From Marinoscillum furvescens DSM 4134 (GTDB lineage: Bacteria; Bacteroidota; Bacteroidia; Cytophagales; Cyclobacteriaceae): DNA of 64,000 nt. The translations under genes were made by a program, and so were the position numbers. The stretch is taken from assembly GCF_003386095.1 (NCBI RefSeq), contig NZ_QREG01000002.1:225255-289254 (forward strand), in the 5' to 3' direction. Numbering within the stretch: position 1 is the first letter of the stretch; each line of letters opens with the position of its first letter. Under the pieces are notes generated by a model. The model saw nothing but the letters and a program-made list of their open reading frames with translations, was not told the origin of the DNA and did no database searches. Shown piece by piece: positions 37,031 through 45,907 of the stretch.

Positions 37031-37891
37031 ATGGCTATTATTCAGCTCGAAAACGTACAAAAATCCTTTGAGCAGAAACCCGTACTACGGCGGATTTCAA
37101 TGGACATACATGAGGGTGAGACGGTGGCACTCCTGGGGAAAAGTGGTTCAGGCAAAACTACCCTACTCAAACACCTCAATGCGCTACTGAAACCGGATGA
37201 TGGAAGGGTTTGTTTTCAGGGCACTCCTATTGACACGCTAAAACCTCACATCCTCCGCAGACAAATGGGCTATGTGATACAAGATGTAGGTCTTTTACCC
37301 CACCTTAGTATAGAAGAAAACCTCACAATGCCTCTGCGGATAACAGGCCGATCAGCCAGCCAGGACACTATAATAGAGTTAATCGAGCTTGTAGGACTCC
37401 ATGAAAAATACCTCAATCGCATGCCACATGAGCTCAGCGGCGGACAGCAGCAGCGTGTGGGAATAGCTCGAGCGCTGGCCACAAACCCACAAGTCATCCT
37501 AATGGACGAGCCGTTCAGCGCGCTAGACAACATCACCCGCATACAGTTGCAGGATGACTTTCTAAACCTCAAAGGCCTTGCAGCAAAAACGATCATCATG
37601 GTTACTCACGATGTTTTTGAAGCTTTCAAACTGGCCGACCGGATTGCACTCCTGCACGATGGTGAATTGATGCAATTTGACACACCTATCAATCTGCTAA
37701 CAAAACCTGCCAGCAACCATGTGGCTGATTTTCTAAAAAACGACCATCTGCTGCTAAAAATGCATCAGATTACCTGCCATCAGCTTGGACATCACTCTAC
37801 CAAAACCGTATTTCATGCACTGGAAAGTGATGAACTGAAAAGCACTGAAAAACTGGCAATTATGCAAGCATTCCTGAATTTCCACTCATGA
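37031..37891 (+). CDS. ABC transporter ATPase, OpuC/EgtV-like
   Basis: This 286-residue nucleotide-binding subunit has Walker A GKSGSGKT (36-43), Q-loop [13 protein letters not shown], signature [15 protein letters not shown] from residue 135, Walker [12 protein letters not shown] and the switch [10 protein letters not shown]. The QDVGLLPH and ADRIALL features place it with importers for quaternary amines (OpuCA, ProV, EgtV). It ends about 70 residues after the switch without the paired CBS domains of osmosensing OpuCA/OpuA ATPases, so ionic-strength sensing through CBS is not expected. Its stop overlaps the permease start by 4 bases (ATGA), so the two form one operon and one transporter. Confidence 0.92.
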   Translation: MAIIQLENVQKSFEQKPVLRRISMDIHEGETVALLGKSGSGKTTLLKHLNALLKPDDGRVCFQGTPIDTLKPHILRRQMGYVIQDVGLLPHLSIEENLTMPLRITGRSASQDTIIELIELVGLHEKYLNRMPHELSGGQQQRVGIARALATNPQVILMDEPFSALDNITRIQLQDDFLNLKGLAAKTIIMVTHDVFEAFKLADRIALLHDGELMQFDTPINLLTKPASNHVADFLKNDHLLLKMHQITCHQLGHHSTKTVFHALESDELKSTEKLAIMQAFLNFHS

Positions 37892-39432
37892 GCACCTGGC
37901 AGTATATAGTGGACCATAGGGAAGAAATTCTGTTACAAACAGAGGAACATTTACTTATAACCCTGACAGCTATTGCGCTGGCAACAGCTGTAGGTGTCTC
38001 GCTAGGTATTTTAATAACCCGAAAACCCTGGATGGCCAAAGGTATTCTCGGGCTGGTAGGGATCATTCAAACCATCCCCAGCCTGGCGTTATTGGGCTTC
38101 ATGCTACCCCTGCTCGGCATTGGCACCCTACCCGCGGTGGTAGCACTCTTTCTCTATGCACTTTTACCTATCGTGAGCAATACCTACATAGGCATCACCA
38201 ACATCTCTAAGCCGGCCGTAGAAGCAGCTATCGGCATGGGCATGACCCGATCTCAAATCCTGCGTTATGTAGAACTTCCGCTGGCCCTACCTACCATACT
38301 TACTGGCATCAAAACTGCTACTGTAATCAATGTAGGAGTGGCCACACTATGCGCCTTTATTGGTGCGGGAGGTCTGGGTCAGTTAATTTTCCGGGGCATA
38401 TCGCTCAACAACACACCAATGATCCTTGCAGGAGCCATACCTGCCTCATTTCTGGCCATCAGTCTGGATGCATTTTTAGGTCTCGTACAGCGTCATTACA
38501 AAAGCAAAATGCTGTGGATTGGTTTATTCGTTGTTGCCGCTATTTGGCTAGCAGTTTCACTATGGCCTGAAAGATCCCCCACTTCATCCTTGACTGCTGG
38601 TTTTAATTCTGAATTTATTGAACGAGCAGATGGATTCGTGAGACTGGACAGCACCTACAACCTTCCGCTCACCATCAAAGAAATGGAGATAGGCTTAATG
38701 TATCAGGCATTGCACGAAGGCAAGGTAGATGTGATCGATGGATTCAGTACAGACGGGCGAATCAAGGCCTATGACCTGAAACTACTCAAAGATGACCAAC
38801 AATACTTTCCTCCCTATGAAGCAGCTCCTATCGTAAACAATGCTACGCTCACACTACACCCACAACTCCGGCAAGTCATCAATATGCTAAAAATCACCAA
38901 TGATGAAATGGTGGAGCTCAACTACGAGGTAGATCAGAACAAAACCGATCTCCAAACAGCCGCCTTTGACTTTCTTCAGTCAAAAGGACTGCAAGCTCAC
39001 AAAGGTGCCGGCCATAGTGATTCTCCGCACATAGTGATTGGTTCGAAAGCATTTACGGAAAACTACCTCATGGCACATCTCTTTGCCCAGCTGATTGAGG
39101 GCAACACCAATCTCCAGACAAAACTTATTTTAGGCTTTGGAGGAACAAAAATCATCTTTGAAGCTCTCAAAGCAAAAGAAATAGACATGTATGTAGAATA
39201 TACTGGTACAGGCTTACTCGTACTTCTAGACGAAAAATACACTCCCGATGCAACACCTTCAGAGACCTACCAAAGGGTAAAAAAAGGCTTTCAGCATCAA
39301 TATAACATCACGTGGATGGAACCCATCGGATTCAATAACACCTTCGCGTTGATGATGCGCAGAAACATGGCAGATTCTTTGAATATTCATACCATATCCG
39401 ATCTCTCAGACCATCTACATCACATTAAATAA
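37888..39432 (+). CDS. ABC permease fused to a circularly permuted OpuC/EgtU-type substrate-binding domain
   Basis: The protein has 514 residues. Residues 1-225 are the membrane domain, with the EAA-type loop [30 protein letters not shown] and a last anchor at 209-225. Residues 233-368 correspond to the usual C-terminal half of the OpuCC/EgtU binding protein: [54 protein letters not shown] linker (369-380) leads to the usual N-terminal half (381-514): [59 protein letters not shown]. The order is therefore reversed relative to canonical proteins. Both halves keep their landmark residues, so binding of betaine-like compounds or ergothioneine is plausible. Confidence 0.9.
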   Translation: MSTWQYIVDHREEILLQTEEHLLITLTAIALATAVGVSLGILITRKPWMAKGILGLVGIIQTIPSLALLGFMLPLLGIGTLPAVVALFLYALLPIVSNTYIGITNISKPAVEAAIGMGMTRSQILRYVELPLALPTILTGIKTATVINVGVATLCAFIGAGGLGQLIFRGISLNNTPMILAGAIPASFLAISLDAFLGLVQRHYKSKMLWIGLFVVAAIWLAVSLWPERSPTSSLTAGFNSEFIERADGFVRLDSTYNLPLTIKEMEIGLMYQALHEGKVDVIDGFSTDGRIKAYDLKLLKDDQQYFPPYEAAPIVNNATLTLHPQLRQVINMLKITNDEMVELNYEVDQNKTDLQTAAFDFLQSKGLQAHKGAGHSDSPHIVIGSKAFTENYLMAHLFAQLIEGNTNLQTKLILGFGGTKIIFEALKAKEIDMYVEYTGTGLLVLLDEKYTPDATPSETYQRVKKGFQHQYNITWMEPIGFNNTFALMMRRNMADSLNIHTISDLSDHLHHIK

Positions 39433-39462
39433 AGATTTTCACTACATAGTCAACGATTTAGT

Positions 39463-39470
39463 TATATTTG
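39463..39470 (+). promoter_or_regulatory. Candidate promoter -7 box for the K+ channel gene
   Basis: TATATTTG fits TAnnTTTG exactly, 22 bases before the ATG at 39493. No TTTG is found 19 bases upstream. It supports starting the channel at 39493 rather than at the in-frame codon at 39472. Confidence 0.45.
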
Positions 39471-39492
39471 GTTGGTTTGTATCATCAATCAC

Positions 39493-40587
39493 ATGCTAAA
39501 GGAAATTACAAAGAATAAGACGCTAAAGATTATTCTTGAAATCATCGCCGGTTTTTTAGTCTACTTTCTACTGATTACCATTCTTATCTATGTAGAGAAA
39601 GACAGCACTCAGTCGGGTATTCGGGATTATCAAAATGCGATTTGGTTTTCTATCGTCACACTTACTACTGTGGGTTATGGAGACCTTTTCCCTGCCACCT
39701 TATACGGAAGGGCAATTGGTTACATTTTTATCCTCATGAGCATCGGTATTTATGGTTTGTTGATCGGTCAATTCACTACACTTATGGCTACTATTAAAGA
39801 AAACAAAAAACTTGGCTACAATGGCACCTCTTTTGAAGGGCATGCAGTCATCATCGGATGGAACGAATTTGGAAAAATGGTCGTAGAGCAGCTGATTGGT
39901 GTCGGCAAGCAAGTAGCGGTTATTACCAACAACAAAGACCATATAGACATCATCAAAGACAACTACAACTCTCGTGACATTTACATTCTGTTTTCTGACT
40001 TTACGGCATTTGAGTTATTAAAGAAAAGTAACATCGAGCAGTCGTCCATTGTCTTTGTCAACCTGGATGACGATACCGAAAAGCTGGTCTATATCCTGAA
40101 TCTAAAAAAGGTATTTCCAGACCTGGAATACGTAGTAACCCTGGACAATGGAGACCTAAAAAACACGTTTGTGAGCGCTGGGGTAACCAATACGATTTCC
40201 AAACACGAAATCTCTTCCAAACTACTGGCTTCCTATATGTTTGAGCCGGATGTGGCTGCGTATAGTGAGTCCATCATGTCGTTCGCAAAAGGTGATTCGG
40301 ACTATGACATGAAGCAGTTTTTGGTCAACTCCTCAAACCCCTACCTTGGGAAAGCCTATCAGGAAGCTTTTTTTGATCTCAAGCGCCGATACAACAGTAT
40401 TTTGATTGGTATCACAAAGCGTGACAAATACGGTAATAAGCGCCTGATCAAAAACCCTCATGGCGATCTTAAAATTGCTCCTGGCGACTACCTCATAATC
40501 ATCATGAACGGAAAAGCTTTTAAACTGCTCAAGAAGACATTTGCAGTGAATGAAGGCTTCATCAGAGATCAGAAAAAAGAATCATGA
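39493..40587 (+). CDS. Two-TM potassium channel with RCK (TrkA-N/TrkA-C) domains
   Basis: From 39493 the protein has 364 residues. A first membrane helix (about 13-36) is followed by a pore loop with the K+ selectivity filter TVGYGD (59-64) and a second helix (YIFILMSIGIYGLLIGQFTTL). A Rossmann-type RCK-N domain beginning HAVIIGWNEFGKMVVEQL comes next, then a TrkA-C-like domain with LVNSSNPYLGKAY and LKIAPGDYLIIIM near the end. This is the MthK/Kch arrangement: a ligand-gated channel regulating membrane potential and K+ efflux or uptake. Its stop overlaps the lipoprotein gene by 4 bases (ATGA). Confidence 0.93.
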   Translation: MLKEITKNKTLKIILEIIAGFLVYFLLITILIYVEKDSTQSGIRDYQNAIWFSIVTLTTVGYGDLFPATLYGRAIGYIFILMSIGIYGLLIGQFTTLMATIKENKKLGYNGTSFEGHAVIIGWNEFGKMVVEQLIGVGKQVAVITNNKDHIDIIKDNYNSRDIYILFSDFTAFELLKKSNIEQSSIVFVNLDDDTEKLVYILNLKKVFPDLEYVVTLDNGDLKNTFVSAGVTNTISKHEISSKLLASYMFEPDVAAYSESIMSFAKGDSDYDMKQFLVNSSNPYLGKAYQEAFFDLKRRYNSILIGITKRDKYGNKRLIKNPHGDLKIAPGDYLIIIMNGKAFKLLKKTFAVNEGFIRDQKKES

Positions 40588-41045
40588 AACACCTCAAATC
40601 ACTGATACTAACAGGGGCTGCCCTTGCTACCATGATGGGCTGTGAAAACAGAGACATCAATGAAGGCGAGCAATTTAAGCCTCGTGAGATTCATGAAGAC
40701 ATCATGGTACACTTTGACAAGATCACTGTAGATGGAATAGAATACCTCATTTTGGAAAAAGACAATAATAACCCGCATGAGGGATTTGGGTTTATGGCAT
40801 TTAGAGCAAACAAGCTTATGGAAAAGCAGGACTCGCTTCTAGCCCACATGCGCACGATTCAGGAACTACAAATAAAAACACTAGCTGCTGTGAGTAGACG
40901 CTCTGTAGAGGATGTCACTGCAGAAACTGAAGAAATCTTTCTGCGCTATCTAAACATAGAGCAAGATGAGCTCAACCAGCTAGAACAAAACAACCTAAAA
41001 AGCGACAGCAGGACTAACTCCCTGGGTGATACAGAAGAAGAATAA
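40584..41045 (+). CDS. Small lipoprotein of unknown function
   Basis: This 153-residue protein starts MKHLKSLILTGAALATMMGC, a lipoprotein signal with Cys20. The mature part contains a short strand segment (VHFDKITVDGIEYLILEKDNNNPHEGFGFMAFRANKLM) and then a charged helical tail rich in Glu and Gln, ending DTEEE. No family is recognised. It is translationally coupled to the K+ channel through a 4-base overlap and closed by a strong hairpin, so the two form a unit. A periplasmic accessory role for the channel is only a guess. Confidence 0.78.
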   Translation: MKHLKSLILTGAALATMMGCENRDINEGEQFKPREIHEDIMVHFDKITVDGIEYLILEKDNNNPHEGFGFMAFRANKLMEKQDSLLAHMRTIQELQIKTLAAVSRRSVEDVTAETEEIFLRYLNIEQDELNQLEQNNLKSDSRTNSLGDTEEE

Positions 41046-41064
41046 GTTGTTTTAAAAGAGTTAT

Positions 41065-41108
41065 GACATAAAAAAAGCACGAGCGAACACTCGTGCTTTT
41101 TTTATGTC
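41065..41108. terminator. Strong bidirectional terminator
   Basis: A perfect 19-bp inverted repeat (41065-41083 and 41090-41108) with the GC-rich core GCACGAG/CTCGTGC, loop CGAACA, and A7/T7 flanks separates the lipoprotein gene from the convergent GPP34 gene. Confidence 0.94.
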
Positions 41109-41121
41109 TTATTGTTTTTTC

Positions 41122-41751
41122 TTACTTCTGAAAATGCGCCTTGAGCACCTTCAGTGCTTTCGACACGTCTTCTGATACCACTGGCGAATTCACAATATCT
41201 TTCGCCACTTTCACAGCATCTATCAGCTCATCCTTATCTCGAAAAACCTCATCAAGGATGTTGCAGTCATAGATTAGAGACATCAATATCACGAACGAAT
41301 TGGTCGGCTTAGCGCTTTTAAACACAATTGCCTGTAAGCTCTTACGAATTTCTGCCTCAAACGCGTAATTGGCATTGTCCATTCGCTCAGAGAGTGGAAT
41401 CCACATCAGCTTGGTAGCCTCTTTTTTGAGTATACCTCGCTGTACCAGCAATTCATTCAGATCTTCTTGAATGTCTTTGAAAGTATGCGCCAGATTTTCC
41501 ACAGCATCAATCAAACCAACCCCAGACTTTACCTTTTTCAGGATATTGTCTAGAATACCGTTTCCAGTACCTGTTTGATCCAGCACTTCAATCACATTAT
41601 CTTTGATTGCTACTTTCTTCAATAAGTGCAACTCCAGTAATGCCGCACTGATCAAGCCAGGGACAATTGATTTTTCTGCTGCCGCCAGAAGTCTACCTTC
41701 TTCGTCATCAAGTGCAATCAAATACAGTCCTTCAGCAATGCTAATTTTCAT
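41122..41751 (-). CDS. GPP34 (GOLPH3-like) family protein
   Basis: This 209-residue protein matches the GPP34 fold family by its sequence course. SIAEGLYLIALDDEEGRLLAAAEKSIVPGLISAALLELHLLKKVAI is the characteristic N-terminal segment, followed by ILDNILKKVKSG, ELLVQRGILKKEATKLMWIPLSERM and a C-terminal region FVILMSLIYDCNILDEVFRDKDELIDAVKVAKDI. Eukaryotic GOLPH3 binds phosphatidylinositol-4-phosphate on Golgi membranes. Bacterial relatives are mostly uncharacterised. There is no signal peptide. It is 14 bases downstream of the Na+/H+ antiporter gene and probably in its operon. Confidence 0.85.
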   Translation of the reverse strand: MKISIAEGLYLIALDDEEGRLLAAAEKSIVPGLISAALLELHLLKKVAIKDNVIEVLDQTGTGNGILDNILKKVKSGVGLIDAVENLAHTFKDIQEDLNELLVQRGILKKEATKLMWIPLSERMDNANYAFEAEIRKSLQAIVFKSAKPTNSFVILMSLIYDCNILDEVFRDKDELIDAVKVAKDIVNSPVVSEDVSKALKVLKAHFQK

Positions 41752-41765
41752 ATATCAAGCTACAG

Positions 41766-43058
41766 TTAATTTTTTTTCAATAGTAATCCCATCGTAAGTC
41801 CCTGCACCAGAATCGAGAATACTACGCAACAGTAGGTAGCAAAAAGTATGGTTTCCTTGATCACTGGCTCTATCCAGGTAAACTCCGATAAAGACAGGGC
41901 CAAAGCTACAGAAATACCTCCACGTAAACCACCCCAGGTCAATATAGCAATGGTTTTTGGCTCAAAAGTTCTGAAAAAGGACATGATACTAATTGGCACC
42001 GACACCCCAATAAAGCGAGCAGTGAGAACTATGAGAATTCCTGCGATACCGATTAAGATACTGTTAGGCGAGAACGTGTTGGCAATCACAATCATCTCCA
42101 GCCCTACCAGAATGAACAAAATGGCATTGAGTGCCTCATCGAGCAGGTGCCAAAACTTGAACACATATTCACCAGTGGCGTTGGCAAGTTTTTCGTCTCT
42201 ACCTTCATTTCCAATAAAGAGTCCCATTACCACCATGGCTAATGGACCAGACACGTGCAACAGTTCGGCGATTCTACCCCCCACCATCACTAGTGTAAGT
42301 GTTACGAGCACTTCTAGCTCCACATGATCATTGTCGATAAAGTTTAGCAAACGGAAACCTAGAAAACCAAAAATAGCCCCTAGAAGCACTCCTCCGATCA
42401 CTTCTTTGCCAAATAGCAGAGCCACTGACGCTGCGGTAATCTCTCCGCCCCCGTGACCTCCATGCCCGGCAGCATCGCCCCCAAAACTGGCCTGAGCAAT
42501 ACCAAGGATAGTTAGAAAAACTACTACTCCTACACCATCATTGAAAAGCGACTCACCTGCAATCTTAATTTCCAGGTTTTTTGAAAGCCCAAATTTCTTG
42601 ATCAATGCAAGTACTGCAATAGGGTCTGTAGGCGAAATAAGCGCACCAAACAACAGGCAATAAATGTAATCAATCTCTACTCCTAATACGGGAAAGGTAT
42701 AAAACACTAGTGTACCCACAATAAATGTGGACAAGAGCGTACCTACTGTGGCAAGTACCAGTACAGGCACTCGCTCTTCGAGTAGCTTTTTCAAATTCAC
42801 CGAGAGTGCACCGGCAAATAGCAGGAAGTTGAGCATGACGCCCATAAGTACTTCCTTGAAGTCGAATTCTTCTACAATGTGCTCCGCTCCTCTGGTAACA
42901 GCCGGAAAAGCATAACCAAGTATTAGAATAAATACTGACATCATTAAGGCGATGGCCATCAACCCAATCGTACTTGGGAGTTTCAAGGCCGTGATGTTAA
43001 TCAGCGTGAAAATTGCTGCAAGAAAAATCAGCAGCGTGATTAGGTCGAGTATACTCAT
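41766..43058 (-). CDS. CPA1-family Na+/H+ antiporter (NhaP-like)
   Basis: This 430-residue protein has about 12 membrane segments. Core motifs of the CPA1 family include FGALISPTDPIAVLALIKKFGL, IAGESLFNDGVGVVVFLTILGI with the paired acidic residues of the ion site in FNDG, and ILTWGGLRGGISVALALSL with the conserved Arg. An extended His/Gly-rich loop (GGDAAGHGGHGGGE) interrupts the middle of the chain and could bind metals. These proteins exchange Na+ or K+ for protons across the inner membrane. It is the first gene of a two-gene unit with GPP34. Confidence 0.93.
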   Translation of the reverse strand: MSILDLITLLIFLAAIFTLINITALKLPSTIGLMAIALMMSVFILILGYAFPAVTRGAEHIVEEFDFKEVLMGVMLNFLLFAGALSVNLKKLLEERVPVLVLATVGTLLSTFIVGTLVFYTFPVLGVEIDYIYCLLFGALISPTDPIAVLALIKKFGLSKNLEIKIAGESLFNDGVGVVVFLTILGIAQASFGGDAAGHGGHGGGEITAASVALLFGKEVIGGVLLGAIFGFLGFRLLNFIDNDHVELEVLVTLTLVMVGGRIAELLHVSGPLAMVVMGLFIGNEGRDEKLANATGEYVFKFWHLLDEALNAILFILVGLEMIVIANTFSPNSILIGIAGILIVLTARFIGVSVPISIMSFFRTFEPKTIAILTWGGLRGGISVALALSLSEFTWIEPVIKETILFATYCCVVFSILVQGLTMGLLLKKN

Positions 43059-43211
43059 TTGGTGAAAAATAATGGATTAAAAATGACTCCATATTGGCAT
43101 TGCCAAAATAAAAATAAAAGTATTACAAAAAAAATATTGCCTAACTTTTATTCCAGACTAAAAACCAGAAAAATCTTTAAATATTCTTAATAAAAGCCGA
43201 TTTTTAGCCCC

Positions 43212-44519
43212 ATGATTACAATGCGAGACTTTCAGGTTATTGGAATATTTTGTGTTTTTTTAGCTACATCCTTTAGCTGCAAAACGGCCAACCAAACCCT
43301 GGGTGCACTAAAGGTCAAGCGAACCCTTAAGACCTCCCCGATATTCAGCAATCAGTTTACGGGATTTTACCTCCTCGATCCTACCACTGGTGAAGTACTT
43401 CTAAAGCAAAATGAAGCGTTGCATTTTACACCTGCTTCGAACACCAAAATACTCACCACCCTGGCCTGTCTCACTCATCTAAAGGACTCGTTACCTTTTG
43501 GATCTACCTACCTCATGCCTGACAGCACGGTATGCATTCAACCTTTCGGTGACCCTACTTTTCTACATCAAGATTTTCCCGAACAGCCCGTAATTAGAAA
43601 ACTTGCACAGGCACCCCACCTGTCTGTAGCATTACCCGATCGCATTCTGGAGCCATTTGGTCCCGGATGGGCTTGGGACGATTATCAGTATAGTTTTCAA
43701 AGTGAGCGATGTTGGATGCCGATCTATGGCAATGAAGTAAGAATTTACAGTACCGACACACTACACATCGTACCATCTTTTTTCAATCACTATGTCAATA
43801 GGTATGTGGGAGAACGCCCGGGCAGTCTTGTATATCGAGATTTGCATTACAACCTTTTCAATATCTGGATGGAGTACGACACGTCTACCTTTGAACGAAA
43901 AATTCCTTTCGCCTGGAGCGAAGAATTACTCCATACCCTGCTAGCTGACACCCTTCACATCACGATAAGCAGCAGCACAGATGCCCCATCACATAACGCT
44001 GACACTCTTTACAACCAGGCCACCCTCCCCACTCTGGCACTCATGATGCAGCGTAGTGACAACTTCCTGGCCGAACAACTCTTAATCACCACGGCCAGAT
44101 CGAGAGGATATACCAACATAAGTGCCTTTAGTAAAGCACTTATCGAAATATGGAATCTCCCCGATGACATTCGCTGGGTGGACGGATCGGGGCTGTCGCG
44201 ATATAACTTAATGACGCCCAGAGTAATGGCTGTGCTTCTTCAAAAAATCCTGAATCACTCCGACAAAGCATCTATCAAGTACATTTTCCCAAATGGAGGG
44301 GTATCGGGCACCATCAAACACTGGTATGACGCTGATCAACCCTATGTGTTTGCAAAAACCGGCACACTTAGCAACAATCACTGCCTGAGCGGATACATTC
44401 AAACCCGCTCAGGCCGATGGCTTATATTTTCGATCATGAACAACAACTACACGCACCCGGTCACTGATGTGAAGTTGGAAATGGAAAAACTCCTGGAAAC
44501 CATTCGGGATCGCTACTGA
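43212..44519 (+). CDS. D-alanyl-D-alanine carboxypeptidase, PBP4/DacB type (lipoprotein)
   Basis: This 435-residue class C penicillin-binding protein has a short lipoprotein signal (ITMRDFQVIGIFCVFLATSFSC). ASNTK gives the nucleophile motif SxxK at Ser76/Lys79, SDN lies in MMQRSDNFLAEQLL, and KTG in FAKTGTLSNNH. DGSGLSRYNLMTPRVM is the family's second signature. It trims peptidoglycan peptides or cleaves cross-links in the periplasm. It is somewhat shorter than E. coli PBP4 and lacks much of that protein's inserted domains. An in-frame ATG at 43221 is an equally good start. The 3' end overlaps the convergent TolC gene by 7 bases. Confidence 0.92.
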   Translation: MITMRDFQVIGIFCVFLATSFSCKTANQTLGALKVKRTLKTSPIFSNQFTGFYLLDPTTGEVLLKQNEALHFTPASNTKILTTLACLTHLKDSLPFGSTYLMPDSTVCIQPFGDPTFLHQDFPEQPVIRKLAQAPHLSVALPDRILEPFGPGWAWDDYQYSFQSERCWMPIYGNEVRIYSTDTLHIVPSFFNHYVNRYVGERPGSLVYRDLHYNLFNIWMEYDTSTFERKIPFAWSEELLHTLLADTLHITISSSTDAPSHNADTLYNQATLPTLALMMQRSDNFLAEQLLITTARSRGYTNISAFSKALIEIWNLPDDIRWVDGSGLSRYNLMTPRVMAVLLQKILNHSDKASIKYIFPNGGVSGTIKHWYDADQPYVFAKTGTLSNNHCLSGYIQTRSGRWLIFSIMNNNYTHPVTDVKLEMEKLLETIRDRY

Positions 44520-45907
44520 TCTACATGTTTGGAAATCAGCCCTCCGGTAAGTCGCATGAGCTCGATTTTACTCTCCATTAGGTTATAGATTGCTTGCAAT
44601 TTCTGTATAGATGCATTGAGGTGGTTGTTCTGAACCACTCGATAATCAAATGAATTGATCGTACCTCCTTTGAATTTTTCCTGCGTGATGTCCAGATTGG
44701 TAGCAGCAGATGACTCCAGCCGCTGATTGATATCAAAAAGCTGCTTCCTAACCTGATAGCGATCATATGCCTGACGCAGGTCCCTGTCAAGAGTTGTCTT
44801 CATTTGATCGATGCGTATATTTCCTATATCCTCACGCACCATGCTATTTTTAATCGCTCGGTTAATCTTCCCTCCGTTGAAAAGGGTAAAAGACAGTCGG
44901 AAATTCGCAAAGTAATTATCTGTAATAGCATTCAAAGGATCTTCTGGCCCAGGGCTACTGCTGCCATCACTTTGTGGAAAAGACGCTCGGCTTAAATCCA
45001 CTCTACTTCTAGTATGCGAATACCCTGCACTCATGGTCAATGTAGGGTAGCGATCAGCTCTTGCCAGGTCCACATCTGAGCCCAGTATGCTTTGAGAGAT
45101 GTACTGCTTTTTCAAGTCTACATTCCCATCAAACATTTTTTGCTGTAAATCCCCCAACTCATAGGACGGAAAGTCTTCCTTCAGATCGTCAGTAAACACG
45201 TACTCAGTATCCACATCACGCACTCCCATTACCAAGTTCAGGTTACGCACGGCGGACCTTAACACCAACTCCTGATTTACATAATTTACCGAATCACTCA
45301 GGTAATTCCCCTCCTCCAGCAACACATCCGAAGTAACAGAACTACCTAGCTCCTGTTTGGTCTTCACATATACGTAGCGGTCACTGCTCAGCGCCAACTG
45401 ACGCTCATAGACCTGAAGGCGCTCTTGTTCCAATGTAGCCAGATAATATCCAAGTATTACCGTTTGCAGTGCATTGGTTATCACTATCGATGCGTTTCCT
45501 GCACTTTCTGCTTCCAATTGATCCAACCGTCTTCGGGTAGTGATCACCCTAAACCCATCGAACAGCACCCAGTCCATTGTAACACCCGGGTTGATAGAAT
45601 TGGATAGTGTAATGTCTTGCAGCTGAAATGGTGAGGCTGTTTTCACATTGTCAGACAAATTATTGTTTTGGTTTACCCCAAATGAAATTGTCGGCAACAA
45701 TCCTGCTTGCCCCCAATTATTGTTGTTCTCTGCAATGTTTACATTTTGACGCTCTATACGGATATCAAAGTTGTTCTCTAAACACAGAGTAATGGCATCA
45801 GACAGTGAAAGTGCCTGCTGTGCATGTCCGGCTATGGCCAGCACCATCAGCACCATCAAAGCGTTATATTTTATCATTGTTTGTTGCATTATATATCTTC
45901 TAATCAT
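44513..45907 (-). CDS. TolC-family outer-membrane efflux protein
   Basis: This 464-residue protein has the OEP repeat structure: ALSLSDAITLCLENNFDIRIERQNVNIAENN near the start and long amphipathic helices with short barrel strands (SFGVNQNNNL, TMSAGYSHTRSRV, FRLSFTLFNGGKI) in each half. FNGG before the final helices is typical of the family. Several ATGs precede the signal peptide. The first overlaps the RND stop codon in TAATG and implies coupling, but MIKYNALMVLMVLAIAGHAQ is the actual signal. It forms the outer-membrane exit of the tripartite pump encoded by the two genes upstream. Confidence 0.92.
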   Translation of the reverse strand: MIRRYIMQQTMIKYNALMVLMVLAIAGHAQQALSLSDAITLCLENNFDIRIERQNVNIAENNNNWGQAGLLPTISFGVNQNNNLSDNVKTASPFQLQDITLSNSINPGVTMDWVLFDGFRVITTRRRLDQLEAESAGNASIVITNALQTVILGYYLATLEQERLQVYERQLALSSDRYVYVKTKQELGSSVTSDVLLEEGNYLSDSVNYVNQELVLRSAVRNLNLVMGVRDVDTEYVFTDDLKEDFPSYELGDLQQKMFDGNVDLKKQYISQSILGSDVDLARADRYPTLTMSAGYSHTRSRVDLSRASFPQSDGSSSPGPEDPLNAITDNYFANFRLSFTLFNGGKINRAIKNSMVREDIGNIRIDQMKTTLDRDLRQAYDRYQVRKQLFDINQRLESSAATNLDITQEKFKGGTINSFDYRVVQNNHLNASIQKLQAIYNLMESKIELMRLTGGLISKHVDQ

